DNA of 64,000 nucleotides from an uncultured Bacteriovorax sp. Its GTDB lineage: Bacteria > Bdellovibrionota > Bacteriovoracia > Bacteriovoracales > Bacteriovoracaceae. The position numbers and the translations under genes were made by a program. Below are positions 9,381 through 18,668 of this stretch, one piece after another. The notes under the pieces were generated by a model that saw nothing but the letters and a program-made list of their open reading frames with translations, did no database searches and was not told the origin of the DNA. Position 1 is the stretch's first letter. The number at the start of each line of letters is the position of its first letter. The stretch spans positions 1 through 64,000 of the forward strand of contig CAMLMH010000003.1 in assembly GCA_946481315.1 (NCBI GenBank), given 5' to 3'.

Positions 9381-9397
9381 TCGGATTCCGATGGTGG
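9375..9397. repeat. Perfect inverted repeat across the tmRNA 3' end
   Basis: CCACCATCGGA, one T, then TCCGATGGTGG: an 11-bp perfect inverted repeat whose left arm contains the last six bases of ssrA. It could act as a terminator (a short pyrimidine stretch follows) or be the core/arm site of the neighbouring integrase. I could not find a second copy of the ssrA 3' end elsewhere in the window, so the far attachment site is unlocated. Confidence 0.5.
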
Positions 9398-9514
9398 ACA
9401 CCTCTCTTCCTTAAACATTTTTGAAATCAACTACTTCATTACGGTGACTTGCGTTTTGTTTTTGAAAACAAGCCTGTCTGAAACTGTTTAAAACTGTCTC
9501 GGCGTGGCTATTTG

Positions 9515-9617
9515 TAGCCAACTCTTTGGCTATAGCAGTTTTAGCAAAACTACTCAGTGTAGTTCGCTATCAAAAATGAATCATCAAGTTAGCGTAATTA
9601 AAAAACTACTCAGTGTA
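9515..9617. promoter_or_regulatory. Candidate operator region of the island regulator
   Basis: Ahead of the XRE gene there is an inverted repeat TAGCCAA/TTGGCTA (9515-9521 and 9526-9532) and a 16-base direct repeat AAAACTACTCAGTGTA at 9546-9561 and 9602-9617, 56 bp apart. The first direct copy extends to a palindrome ACTAC-N5-GTAGT. Paired sites just upstream of a helix-turn-helix gene commonly serve autoregulation; the assignment is inference. Confidence 0.4.
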
Positions 9618-9654
9618 ACGGATGAGCAAACTTTTAAGTCAAAAGGAGGAAAAC

Positions 9655-10017
9655 ATGACTTTAAAAAGAAAAAAAACTCGCCGTTGTGACAAGAAAACTG
9701 AAACCCCAGAAGGTAATTTGCTAAAGTACCTACGTGAGTCGCGAAAGCTATCAATGAGAAAAGCAGCCGATTTAATCGGGACTTCTTCATCAACTGTTAA
9801 TCATGTGGAAAACGGAAGAAAAGACATTACAACAGGAGTCATTCTTAAGTTCCTTGATGCCTATGGGTATTCGTTAGAGCAATTTCAGGAAATGCTTAAG
9901 GGAAATATTGTATTGTCTCAGCATGTTCGATCTGAGTGCATCGACATCGTAAATCGATTAGATGATCAGAAATTAAAAACTGTTAAGGCTTTTTTAAGCA
10001 CCTTCTTAGGTCAATAG
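9655..10017 (+). CDS. XRE-family helix-turn-helix regulator
   Basis: 120 residues from the ATG at 9655, chosen because AGGAGG sits 5 bases ahead of it; an in-frame ATG at 9622 lacks such a site. The helix-turn-helix spans about residues 22-75 (LLKYLRESRKLSMRKAADL, then SSSTVNHVENGRKDI). The N-terminus is very basic. It lies between ssrA and the integrase gene, 10 bases ahead of the latter, so it probably controls integration/excision or the defence cargo. Repeated sequences upstream are likely its operators. Confidence 0.78.
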   Translation: MTLKRKKTRRCDKKTETPEGNLLKYLRESRKLSMRKAADLIGTSSSTVNHVENGRKDITTGVILKFLDAYGYSLEQFQEMLKGNIVLSQHVRSECIDIVNRLDDQKLKTVKAFLSTFLGQ

Positions 10018-10027
10018 GGGGGAGCTT

Positions 10028-11074
10028 ATGGGAATAAAATTTGATGAAAAGAAAAATTATTACATAGTTTCTTACCACCGAAGACATCCGGTATCGAGAG
10101 CTTCTAAAAATATTAGCAGACGAGGTATTAAAACTAAGGCGGAGGCCGAAAAAATTTACAAAGAATTAATTATTAAGCTAAGCGAAAAGTTTAATGAAAA
10201 CCTGCATCCATTATGGCCTGAGATTGTAGGTCGATTTTTAGAATACTATGCCAATTGTGGCAACGCTAAGAACACAGTTAAAAATTACAAGCAATGTATC
10301 GAAGCAAATACTTTCCCCATATGGAGCAAAAAAAGAATCAATGAATTTTCAACAGGAGAGATTAGAGATTTTATCCAAGAAGATTTGGGAAAATTTTCTG
10401 AAGCACATAGAAAAAGTATGCTCAAAATTTTAAGAGCAGTTTTTAGATATGCAGTTGAGCAAAACATAATCCCACGAGATCCATGTCCTAAACTTAAATT
10501 TAAAAAGAACGAAAAAATAAAAAAAATGCTTACGGAAGATGAAATTAGGATTCTTTTAAGTAAAGCGAGAGAAGAAAATCACGAATGGTTTTATGTTTGG
10601 GCCTTAGCTTGTTATACAGGTCTTAGAAACGGCGAGCTTTACGCTTTGAAGTGGGAGAGCGTAGATCTTAAAAAACGGATTATCTACATCACTCATTCTT
10701 GGAATAAGATAAATGGCTTCAAGGAAACAAAATCTGGTGATGATAGAGTCGTGGAAATTGCACCAGGCCTTCTTCCTATTTTGATTGAACTAAAAGAAAA
10801 AAGTTCAGGTGAATTTGTTTTACCGCGAATTAGAGATTGGGAAACAGGAACGCAAGCAAAACCATTAAAAGAATTTTTAAAGGCTTTAAATCTTCCTTTG
10901 ATTCGTTTTCACTATCTAAGAGCTTCATGGGCAACGATTATGCTTTCAAAAGGAATTGAGCCAATCAAAATTATGTCTATGGGAGGCTGGAAAGATTTGA
11001 AGACGATGCAAATTTATATACGGAAGTCGGGGATAAATATTCAGGGAATTACTGACAATTTACAGTTTTTTTAA
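10028..11074 (+). CDS. Tyrosine recombinase (island integrase)
   Basis: 348 residues. An SAM-like core-binding domain occupies the N-terminal half, followed by the catalytic domain with R in YTGLRNGELYAL, HYLR (HxxR box), GGWKD and the nucleophile Tyr in MQIYIR near the C-terminus, so all catalytic residues appear present. The N-terminus resembles the Arm-binding region of phage integrases. Its gene sits about 650 bases from the 3' end of ssrA, the preferred target of such integrases, and is preceded by a GGGGGGAG ribosome site. It very likely inserted the island. Confidence 0.88.
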   Translation: MGIKFDEKKNYYIVSYHRRHPVSRASKNISRRGIKTKAEAEKIYKELIIKLSEKFNENLHPLWPEIVGRFLEYYANCGNAKNTVKNYKQCIEANTFPIWSKKRINEFSTGEIRDFIQEDLGKFSEAHRKSMLKILRAVFRYAVEQNIIPRDPCPKLKFKKNEKIKKMLTEDEIRILLSKAREENHEWFYVWALACYTGLRNGELYALKWESVDLKKRIIYITHSWNKINGFKETKSGDDRVVEIAPGLLPILIELKEKSSGEFVLPRIRDWETGTQAKPLKEFLKALNLPLIRFHYLRASWATIMLSKGIEPIKIMSMGGWKDLKTMQIYIRKSGINIQGITDNLQFF

Positions 11075-11083
11075 TACATAAAA

Positions 11084-11120
11084 TACGACCTTATTATCTG
11101 TTCGTTAGGTCGTAGTTTTT
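11084..11120. terminator. Bidirectional terminator between integrase and defence operon
   Basis: TACGACC (11084-11090) pairs with GGTCGTA (11108-11114), followed by GTTTTT on the plus strand and preceded by AAAA on the other side, so it can end both the integrase transcript and the converging defence operon. Confidence 0.65.
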
Positions 11121-11138
11121 ATATTTTAAAATATCATA

Positions 11139-12992
11139 TTACTGCTCTATCATCTTACTTAATTTTCGATATAGGAACGAAGAAATTCTTTCTTCTGTTT
11201 TTTCTCCTAAGCCTTTTATACTTGCTCCTGTAAATGTAAATACCAGACCTACAAGGATCGAAAGATGTGTGTATTTTTCATAATTAGTACCCTTACCTGC
11301 CATATAAGATAAATACCAAATGCCAGCGCTAATACTTAATTGAATAGCAATGCGAATAAAACTAGCGGCTACTTCACAAGCTTTGCCAAGTTTTCCTCTG
11401 TAAGCATTGATTACTTCCCCTTGAGATGAAATCGTCGCATCTTTCTTTTGTAAAATTCGTTTTTTTGTTCTATCTACTAATTCAAAAATATGTTCATCAT
11501 TGAAACTCATTCCATTTGTTACGGAAAGTACTTTTAAAGAATTTTTCAAGTAATGATCTCTTCTCACGAGTTCAAAGTCTTCCTTGGATATTTGTTGAGT
11601 GTCACGAAGAGTTTTAAACCTTTTAACAAATTCATTCCAAAACTTATCATCATCAAAGATAATTGCCTGATAGTTTGAAACAATGAGATGTTCTGGCCAA
11701 TCTGGGAATAGCTTAGGATTCATCATCCAGCACATATTTGTTACCCAAATGTCGTTAGAGATTACAGGTGCAGCATCTTTTGCAAAATCTTTTTTGAAAA
11801 ATTCATTTACGTTACTTACTAGGAAATTACTTGTGGTAATGAATATAGAAACTTTGTCTTTTAATGTGACTTTATTTTTATGTTCACGAATCTGAACAAT
11901 TTGTTCAATTGCTTTAATGTCATGTTCTACTGCAGTATAGTCATTGTTTGCCTTTTCTTTTAGGAAGTTTTTTAGTCCTTCACGATCTATTTGATATTGA
12001 TATTCATACTTGGGATTTGGCAAAATGTTGATGTTTGACTTATTTAAAATATTTATATACCGACTGATAAAATTTTCAAGGAATACATGATCCCAGCCTT
12101 TCATTTTTAATAACTGAAGTGTTGAGTCACGAAAGTTTCTTGTGTTGTTGCTTTCCAAATCATTGGCCCATGCCCTTAGAATATTTTCAAGCTCAATTCT
12201 TGTACATTCAAATATAGCAAGTTTTGCTTTTAAATTATTGCAAAGTTCAACCATTTCTATAATAACTTTTTGTTTGCTTTCTCCGTTGAAACCTAAAAAA
12301 CCTAAGATAAGTGGAGTGTCAAGATAGTAGGTTACATTTACCAAGTTGCTTTGATTGTCACGAAGAGGTGTAGACATCATATAATTTTTAAGAAATATAC
12401 CCTTAACTTGAGCAACAAAACATTTGAAATTTTCTTGGTCATTCTCGTAAGTAAATTTAAGGAAAGAGCTAAAAAGAAAATCGTCATTATTGATAGATTT
12501 TCCTTTTACGTCAATCTCTTGCCCTACTTCAAAGTAGTCGATAATTTCGACTTGATATTTGGCTAGATACTTAAAGAGTATTTCCTGTGCATCATCAATT
12601 GATAATTCTTTATTGAACTCTGACTTTGAATACGCAATAAATTTTTCTAGAAAACGAGTATTCCTTTTGGTTTGAATATCCTTTTCCTTAATAAATGGGG
12701 CAGAGATGTGGGAGATCTGATCCTTGTTAGGAAAAAATATATGATCTTTTTTTGTGAAAGCATCGTATTTTTTTTGAGCTCGGTTTAAAATAAGCTGAAC
12801 TACGGATAAAGGTAAATTGAAGTTTAACTCTTTTTCGAAAAAATCTTGAGTTTCTTCAATAGTCATCTCTTTATATGAATTGCTTGAAAATATGGAGCTT
12901 ATGAATAATAAAGCACAATGATCATAAACGTCTCCTTTGTTCTTGAGATGTAAACTCTCGAGTAATGAGTAGTTGATTAAATGATTGTTCAT
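11139..12992 (-). CDS. Membrane-anchored PIN-like protein in the restriction operon
   Basis: 617 residues, no family recognised with certainty. Residues about 218-395 show a PIN-like pattern: YYLDTPLIL (D225) on a first strand, RIELENIL (E267) in a helix, an acidic segment at D351-D358 and a strand ending SIFITTSNFLVSN where the last acidic PIN position appears as S/N. Two hydrophobic segments near residues 550-600 (IRIAIQLSISAGIWYLSYM and LSILVGLVFTFTG) should anchor it to the inner membrane with the large domain in the cytoplasm. It begins 10 bases after hsdR stops, so it is the last gene of the operon. A nuclease effector is a plausible but unproved role. Confidence 0.5.
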   Translation of the reverse strand: MNNHLINYSLLESLHLKNKGDVYDHCALLFISSIFSSNSYKEMTIEETQDFFEKELNFNLPLSVVQLILNRAQKKYDAFTKKDHIFFPNKDQISHISAPFIKEKDIQTKRNTRFLEKFIAYSKSEFNKELSIDDAQEILFKYLAKYQVEIIDYFEVGQEIDVKGKSINNDDFLFSSFLKFTYENDQENFKCFVAQVKGIFLKNYMMSTPLRDNQSNLVNVTYYLDTPLILGFLGFNGESKQKVIIEMVELCNNLKAKLAIFECTRIELENILRAWANDLESNNTRNFRDSTLQLLKMKGWDHVFLENFISRYINILNKSNINILPNPKYEYQYQIDREGLKNFLKEKANNDYTAVEHDIKAIEQIVQIREHKNKVTLKDKVSIFITTSNFLVSNVNEFFKKDFAKDAAPVISNDIWVTNMCWMMNPKLFPDWPEHLIVSNYQAIIFDDDKFWNEFVKRFKTLRDTQQISKEDFELVRRDHYLKNSLKVLSVTNGMSFNDEHIFELVDRTKKRILQKKDATISSQGEVINAYRGKLGKACEVAASFIRIAIQLSISAGIWYLSYMAGKGTNYEKYTHLSILVGLVFTFTGASIKGLGEKTEERISSFLYRKLSKMIEQ

Positions 12993-13002
12993 AATGTTTG
13001 TC

Positions 13003-16000
13003 CTAGCTTACCCATTTCTCAGATAGAGTTTCAGCTTGCTTCAATATTAAAGCTATTGCTTCTTCAGTTTTGTCTGGTGGGTATTTATGGACTCGTAGGA
13101 GTCGTTTAATTTTAATTCTTATAGTAGCTCGAACACTTTCTCTTTGTGCCCAATCAACAGTTACACTTCCTCTTAGTTCTTTCGTTAACTCGTTCGCAAT
13201 AATTTTCAAAACTTCATCGCCAAGTTCTCTAACTGCTGATTCATTGTTTGCTAGTGCATCATAGAAAGCCATTTCATCAGGATTTAGACCTAGCTTTTTT
13301 CCTTTTTCTAAGTCGTCATTGAAGTCTTTCGCCATTTGTATTAGCTCTTCAATTACTTGAGCTGTCTCAATAGATCTGTTGCGATATTTGTTTAATGCCA
13401 TAGATAAAAGATCAGAATATTTTTTAGCTTGAATTAGATTAGTAGCAATTCTTGCATTTACTTCACCTTTTAAAAGTCTAGCTAAGAGTTCAACTGCTAG
13501 ATTTTTGCGTTTCATGTTTTTTACTTCTTCAAGGAACTTATCAGATAAAATTGAGATATCTGGACGATCTAAGCCGGCTGCTTGAAAAATATCTACAACT
13601 TTGTCGGAAACTAGTGCATTGGAAACAACTTGCCTCATCGCGTTTTGTACATCTTCATCACTAAGATGCTTTTTTGTTGTTTCTTTTTTTGTAAGAGCAA
13701 CTTTAATAGCTTGGAAAAAAGCAATTTCTTCCTTCAATGTTTCAGCTTCGGGTAAAGTTCCACAAAGTGAATTTGCTTTTGTCATGGCCAAGACAACATC
13801 ACAAAAATCTTTCTTTCCATCCTGAAGACCTAAAATATAATCACAGCAATCTGCAATAATCGGAAATAGCTTCTTGGGATTTTTAAATTCAGAATAATCT
13901 ACTTTTTGAAGCATATCTCTAAGATAATCTAATTTTCCCAAAAGAATTGATAAAGCCTCATACACGTCAATCGTAGGTTTACCTTTTCCTTTACTCTGCG
14001 TATATGTTTCGAGAGCGAGTTTTAACTCGTTGGTAATACCTAGATAATCAACAACCAAACCACCATCTTTATCCTTAAAAACACGATTTACACGAGCAAT
14101 GGCCTGCATAAGATTATGGCCTTTCATCGGTTTATCAATATACATAGTGTTCATCATTGGAGCATCAAATCCAGTGAGCCACATATCCCGAACTATTACA
14201 ATTTTGAGTTGATCATTTTCGTCTTTGCAACGAGCTTCAAGATCTTTTTTAGATTTTTTGTCATAAATATGATCACGAAGTTCTTTTTTATCAGATGCAC
14301 TTCCTGTCATAATTACTCGGACAACGCCGTCATCCTTACTTGGTCTGCCATTGCTATCAAGGGTTCCGGCCCACAGAGGACGTAACTTAATTAGTGAGTT
14401 GTACATTTGAACGCAAGCTTGTCTTGAAATGCAAACAATCATGGCCTTGCCATCAATTACATCAAGGCGAGCTTCCCAGTGACGAACTAGGTCTTTTGAG
14501 ATTTGATCAATTCTTGAGTCAGCAGTTACTAATTTTTCAAGTGCTGCCCATTTAACTTTTTGTTCGTTGGCATAAGAGTCAGAAGAATCTTTTGCTTTTT
14601 CAACTATGTCTTCAATTTCTTCATCGATTTCATCAGCTTCTTTGTCTAAATGAAGTTCTGCTAGTCTTGATTCGTAATAGATTGGAACAGTCGCTCTATC
14701 TTTAACGGCTTGTTCAATGTCAAAGACAGAAATATAATCACCAAAAACACCAACAGTGTCTCTATCTTCTTGTGAAACTGGTGTTCCTGTAAAACCAATG
14801 AATCCAGCATTCGGAAGAGCACTTCTCAAATGTTTTGCATATCCATAAGTTATTTTTCCATCTTTCTTAACTTTTGCATTTAATCCATACTGACTTCTAT
14901 GTGCTTCATCGGAAATTACTACGACATTATTTCTTGTTGTAAGTGCAGGAAAACTGGTTTCACCATCCATAAGTGAAAATTTTTGAATTGTCGTAAATAT
15001 TATTCCACCAGATGGGCGATTAAGAAGCGATCGAAGTTCTTCACGGGTTTCTGCTTGTTGAGGAATTTCACGCAAAAGCTCTTTTGCATTTCCAAATGTT
15101 TCATAAAGTTGTCCGTCAAGATCATTTCTATCTGTAACGATAACTAGTGTTGGGTTATTCATTTTTGGATGACTCATGAGTTTGGCGGCATAGCAAGTCA
15201 TCGACATTGATTTCCCAGAGCCTTGAGTGTGCCAAACTACGCCGCACTTTCCATCCTTCACTTCTTGTGTTGCTGAAATTGTATGAGCAACTGCTGTGCG
15301 AACTGCATGGAATTGATGATATCCTGCAATCATTTTTGTAATTTTTTTTCCGTTATCTGCATAAACTACAAAATATCTAAGAAAATCTAAAATAAACTCC
15401 CTATTGAAAAATCCCTTGATCATAACTTCAAGTTCAAACTCAAAACTTGGTCGATCTTCTTCGGCTTTAATTGTTCTCCAAAATGCATATCGTTCTTTGC
15501 CTGCACTAATGGAAGCTATACGAGCATTAAAGCCATCAGAAATAATACATGCTAAATTGTAAGCGAATAAGTCAGGAATTTCTTCTTTGTAAGTACCAAT
15601 CTGCTCAAATGCTTTCCATATGTCTGCATCTTCGTCAGCAGGATTCTTTAACTCAAGTACGGTAATTGGAAGACCATTTACAAATGTAATTATATCAGGT
15701 CTACGATTTCCATTTTTACCTAGAATTGTAAATTGGCTACATACAAGAAAGTGATTATTTTCAATATTTTCGAAATCGATAATTTTAACAAAGTCTCCCT
15801 TAGCCTCACCATTTTTATTGTATTCAACTGGGACGCCTTCAATTATAAAACGGTGAATTTGTCTATTATTTACTTCAAGTACGAGTGAGTCAGGACGAGT
15901 TAAACGAGTGGAAACTTCTTCGAGGACAGATTCAGGAATAGAGGGATTTAGCTTTGAAAGTAATTCAAGTAAAATATCTTTTAGTACAACTTCCTGATAG

Positions 16001-16116
16001 TTTTTCCTAAAAGGCCTTTCTGTATCAGGAGCAATATCGTAACCAAGCTCATAATTCCAGCCAAGTTCTTTAAACCAGTCGATACTCAGTTGTTCTAATT
16101 GATCTTCCGTAACCAT
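13003..16116 (-). CDS. hsdR: Type I restriction enzyme, R subunit
   Basis: 1037 residues. An N-terminal PD-(D/E)xK nuclease (D141 and ELK at 155-157), a superfamily 2 motor with HTQGSGKS (Walker A, 296-303), DEAH in ISDEAHRSQYG, FTGTP, and later GFDAP and ARVNR boxes are all intact. Together with HsdM and HsdS it translocates and cuts unmethylated DNA. The gene follows the TIR gene by 10 bases and precedes the PIN-like gene by 10, so its translation is part of one compact operon. No truncation is seen. Confidence 0.93.
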   Translation of the reverse strand: MVTEDQLEQLSIDWFKELGWNYELGYDIAPDTERPFRKNYQEVVLKDILLELLSKLNPSIPESVLEEVSTRLTRPDSLVLEVNNRQIHRFIIEGVPVEYNKNGEAKGDFVKIIDFENIENNHFLVCSQFTILGKNGNRRPDIITFVNGLPITVLELKNPADEDADIWKAFEQIGTYKEEIPDLFAYNLACIISDGFNARIASISAGKERYAFWRTIKAEEDRPSFEFELEVMIKGFFNREFILDFLRYFVVYADNGKKITKMIAGYHQFHAVRTAVAHTISATQEVKDGKCGVVWHTQGSGKSMSMTCYAAKLMSHPKMNNPTLVIVTDRNDLDGQLYETFGNAKELLREIPQQAETREELRSLLNRPSGGIIFTTIQKFSLMDGETSFPALTTRNNVVVISDEAHRSQYGLNAKVKKDGKITYGYAKHLRSALPNAGFIGFTGTPVSQEDRDTVGVFGDYISVFDIEQAVKDRATVPIYYESRLAELHLDKEADEIDEEIEDIVEKAKDSSDSYANEQKVKWAALEKLVTADSRIDQISKDLVRHWEARLDVIDGKAMIVCISRQACVQMYNSLIKLRPLWAGTLDSNGRPSKDDGVVRVIMTGSASDKKELRDHIYDKKSKKDLEARCKDENDQLKIVIVRDMWLTGFDAPMMNTMYIDKPMKGHNLMQAIARVNRVFKDKDGGLVVDYLGITNELKLALETYTQSKGKGKPTIDVYEALSILLGKLDYLRDMLQKVDYSEFKNPKKLFPIIADCCDYILGLQDGKKDFCDVVLAMTKANSLCGTLPEAETLKEEIAFFQAIKVALTKKETTKKHLSDEDVQNAMRQVVSNALVSDKVVDIFQAAGLDRPDISILSDKFLEEVKNMKRKNLAVELLARLLKGEVNARIATNLIQAKKYSDLLSMALNKYRNRSIETAQVIEELIQMAKDFNDDLEKGKKLGLNPDEMAFYDALANNESAVRELGDEVLKIIANELTKELRGSVTVDWAQRESVRATIRIKIKRLLRVHKYPPDKTEEAIALILKQAETLSEKWVS

Positions 16117-16126
16117 TTTTACCTAC

Positions 16127-17329
16127 TTATTCCTTTTGTCTTCTGTCTTTTATTTGTGGAACGTTCCGTTCATCTATAAGTTCGATATAGTATGCATTGG
16201 CAGAGTGTTTATTTAAAATTTCTTGCTCTAGATATTCCCGATAGAGAGTATAATCTTTTAGTCTTGGATTTTTTTGATGATCAGAAAGAATGCTATCTGT
16301 AAGAATGGCATTAAGTTGATTGCCATATTTAGATTTCATGAAAAATGCACTTATAATTTCTTCAATTTCTTTATCACTAAATTCAAGCCCAACTAAATCA
16401 AAAAATCTATTTTTTGCGTTGAAGAAACTACCATCTCTTGCAGAAATGAAATTATCGATAAAAATTCTTTTAAACTTTGGATGACCTTGAAAATCTTTTT
16501 TTATTCCTTCAATAAGATCAAAAAAACCTTTCTTGAATGCTTGTTGATCGTATTTAAATCCTTTGTGAACAGATCCATCAATGCTATAAAAATAGATTGG
16601 TGCCCCTTTCGCGATTGCATACCCAACTTCTTGGTTCGTCCAAACACTCTCATGAAAATCAGACGTAAGGTAACAAATGCATGCATCCATTGTTTGTAAT
16701 GCTTTCATTATTTCTTTTTTCCAAACACTATTACTTTCAATATTGTCATGAGCTACGAAACCAGATTTCCCATAAGGTGAAAGTTTATTGCTAAACTCCG
16801 ATGCATTCTTTTTATGAACATCTCTATGTGATATAAAAAATCTAAGTTTTCCCGTCTCCCAAATCGAAGCAACTTCTTCTTCTTCTTTAGGTTTTTGAAC
16901 TGCCATAGTTTCTCTGTAGCCGTAAATTGTTCCACCTGCGATAGCTCGATCAGGATAAAACTCCCATCCATCAACTTTTAACCAATCATTTGCAATAGTG
17001 ATAATTCTTTGAGCTTGTTGAGCGTCAGGATGAACTAACGGATGAGCCATGCGAGCAATAAACTTCAGAAACTTTTCATCGTCAGCTAAAAGCTCAAACC
17101 TTTCTTCTTCAAATGGAAAGTTTCCTTGGTAATCTCCATGATAAACATGAGTTCCTATATCTTCCTCTGCATTCTTATGTCGAGGATCATAAGAAGGAAG
17201 TTTTTTAAGATCATATAATCCTGATAAAAATTTTAATTCCCCCATTCTTCCAGCGAAAAAAAACTGTTCCATGTCAAAGTGATCAAAAATATCCTTCTTG
17301 GTTTCTCTTTTAATCAATCTGAACTCCAT
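16127..17329 (-). CDS. AbiJ N-terminal domain / TIR-domain protein
   Basis: 400 residues. Residues about 20-145 (DEKFLKFIARMAHPLVHPD, NDWLKVDGWEFYP, AGGTIYGYRE) match the N-terminal domain found in AbiJ-type abortive-infection proteins. Residues about 162-255 form a TIR domain: RFFISHRDV, ACICYLTSDF and W230TNQE234, which is the WxxxE position of the NAD-hydrolysing glutamate. The C-terminal 140 residues are unassigned. The start lies 20 bases inside hsdS and the stop is 10 bases from hsdR, an unusual location for a TIR effector. NAD depletion on infection is known for related TIR proteins; here it is inferred. Confidence 0.78.
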   Translation of the reverse strand: MEFRLIKRETKKDIFDHFDMEQFFFAGRMGELKFLSGLYDLKKLPSYDPRHKNAEEDIGTHVYHGDYQGNFPFEEERFELLADDEKFLKFIARMAHPLVHPDAQQAQRIITIANDWLKVDGWEFYPDRAIAGGTIYGYRETMAVQKPKEEEEVASIWETGKLRFFISHRDVHKKNASEFSNKLSPYGKSGFVAHDNIESNSVWKKEIMKALQTMDACICYLTSDFHESVWTNQEVGYAIAKGAPIYFYSIDGSVHKGFKYDQQAFKKGFFDLIEGIKKDFQGHPKFKRIFIDNFISARDGSFFNAKNRFFDLVGLEFSDKEIEEIISAFFMKSKYGNQLNAILTDSILSDHQKNPRLKDYTLYREYLEQEILNKHSANAYYIELIDERNVPQIKDRRQKE

Positions 17330-18668
17330 TTAGATCAATTTCACCAGATAGGAGCTTGGGAAGAAGATAGTCTCTTAACTCCGCAAGTGTATTAATTTCA
17401 TAAAAATTAGTTTCATATAGCTGTTGTAGAGGCAAAACTAATTTGGAAAATATTTCTGGCAATTCATTGTTAGGCACAACAGTTTTCTTTATTACAAATT
17501 CCATCCAGTGTCGTCTATATTCTTGAAAATTCTGTTTTCCCAAGCAAGCATAAAATGTCCAATGCGCAGGGTAGTCGTTCTTCATAAGTGGGATTACATT
17601 AGAGGAGATTGAAAATGGTTTAGACCAAAGCTTCATGATGCAGGTATGGTCTCCAAATACAAACATTGGTTCTTTAGAGGTCGCTTTAAAGTCGGCTTCC
17701 TCGTCTGTAAATCCTAAAATTATTTTTTCACCTTGTTCAAAGACTATAGTTTTCCCTGCATTTTTAGTATTTTCTTTCGTGTATTTATTCTTTGGTTTTA
17801 GCCTAGTTACGATATCGCCGAGATTTTTTATTCCCCATCCTTTTGGAATATATCCAAGTTCACTTTCTTCAAACACACTTGGAAAGAGTGAGGCGGTCGC
17901 TTTAAGTTCCTCTGCTTTTTCTTTTCCAATAGAGGCAAGGCGTTCTTCGAGTTTCTTTTCGATTTCTTTTATATTGTCTGCATATTCAGTTGGGGAACAG
18001 AGGCCAGCGATAACGGCTATTGCTGAACGTTCAGCTTGAGCTTTTGTTAATCCAGCTTCAAGTGCATTTTTCTTCGCATGAACAGGGTCAAAGTCAACGA
18101 ACCATGATTTAAAGATTGTTTGAGCGAGTGACTCCAAATGTTGATTGATTTTGTTATTGTTCCGAATCTTATTTGCAATATTATCAGCGATATAAACGAA
18201 TGCTTTTTGTTCGTCCTTTGAGGGTATCGTAAATTCGTAAAAGGCAATAGAGTCAAAAGTAATTTGAGGGAATGTTCCTGATCGAGAGTCTGCAATAGCT
18301 TTAAATGTCTCCTCACATTTATTTTCCGTAAGACAGTAATACAAAAATTTAGAATCAACAATTTCTTCATTAGATTCTATAACCATAAATTTGGTTGAAA
18401 CAACATAATTATCAAGGTCTTTGTCAATGTAAACGTATCGTTTATTTCCTGGCCTAATTTCGCTATAAAGGATGTCTCCCTTTTTTATTGCTTTCTTCGC
18501 TTGGCCAGGCAACTTTACCTTCTTCGTATCAGTAATATTGCTATGAAGAAATTCTCCTTCTAATACATCTCCCGTATTAACAAAAACTACAGACGGATTT
18601 TTTCTGTAGTCGAAACTACGAGATGCGTTTTTTGAAATTTCGCTAAGTTTTAGAGTCCTAGAGGTCAT
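17310..18668 (-). CDS. hsdS: Type I restriction specificity subunit
   Basis: 452 residues with two target-recognition domains, each followed by a conserved helix: QHLESLAQTIFKSWFVDFDP after the first and LRDYLLPKLLSGEIDL after the second. The LGYIPKGW segment opens the second domain. HsdS sets the bipartite DNA sequence recognised by the methylase and nuclease. It overlaps hsdM by 11 bases and the TIR gene by 20 bases. The recognised sequence cannot be predicted from this reading. Confidence 0.9.
   Translation of the reverse strand: MTSRTLKLSEISKNASRSFDYRKNPSVVFVNTGDVLEGEFLHSNITDTKKVKLPGQAKKAIKKGDILYSEIRPGNKRYVYIDKDLDNYVVSTKFMVIESNEEIVDSKFLYYCLTENKCEETFKAIADSRSGTFPQITFDSIAFYEFTIPSKDEQKAFVYIADNIANKIRNNNKINQHLESLAQTIFKSWFVDFDPVHAKKNALEAGLTKAQAERSAIAVIAGLCSPTEYADNIKEIEKKLEERLASIGKEKAEELKATASLFPSVFEESELGYIPKGWGIKNLGDIVTRLKPKNKYTKENTKNAGKTIVFEQGEKIILGFTDEEADFKATSKEPMFVFGDHTCIMKLWSKPFSISSNVIPLMKNDYPAHWTFYACLGKQNFQEYRRHWMEFVIKKTVVPNNELPEIFSKLVLPLQQLYETNFYEINTLAELRDYLLPKLLSGEIDLNGVQID

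Noticed and set aside
9248..9430. 60-codon minus-strand frame over the end of ssrA
   Set aside because: It lies within the tmRNA gene and has no ribosome site; it is a shadow of a structured RNA.
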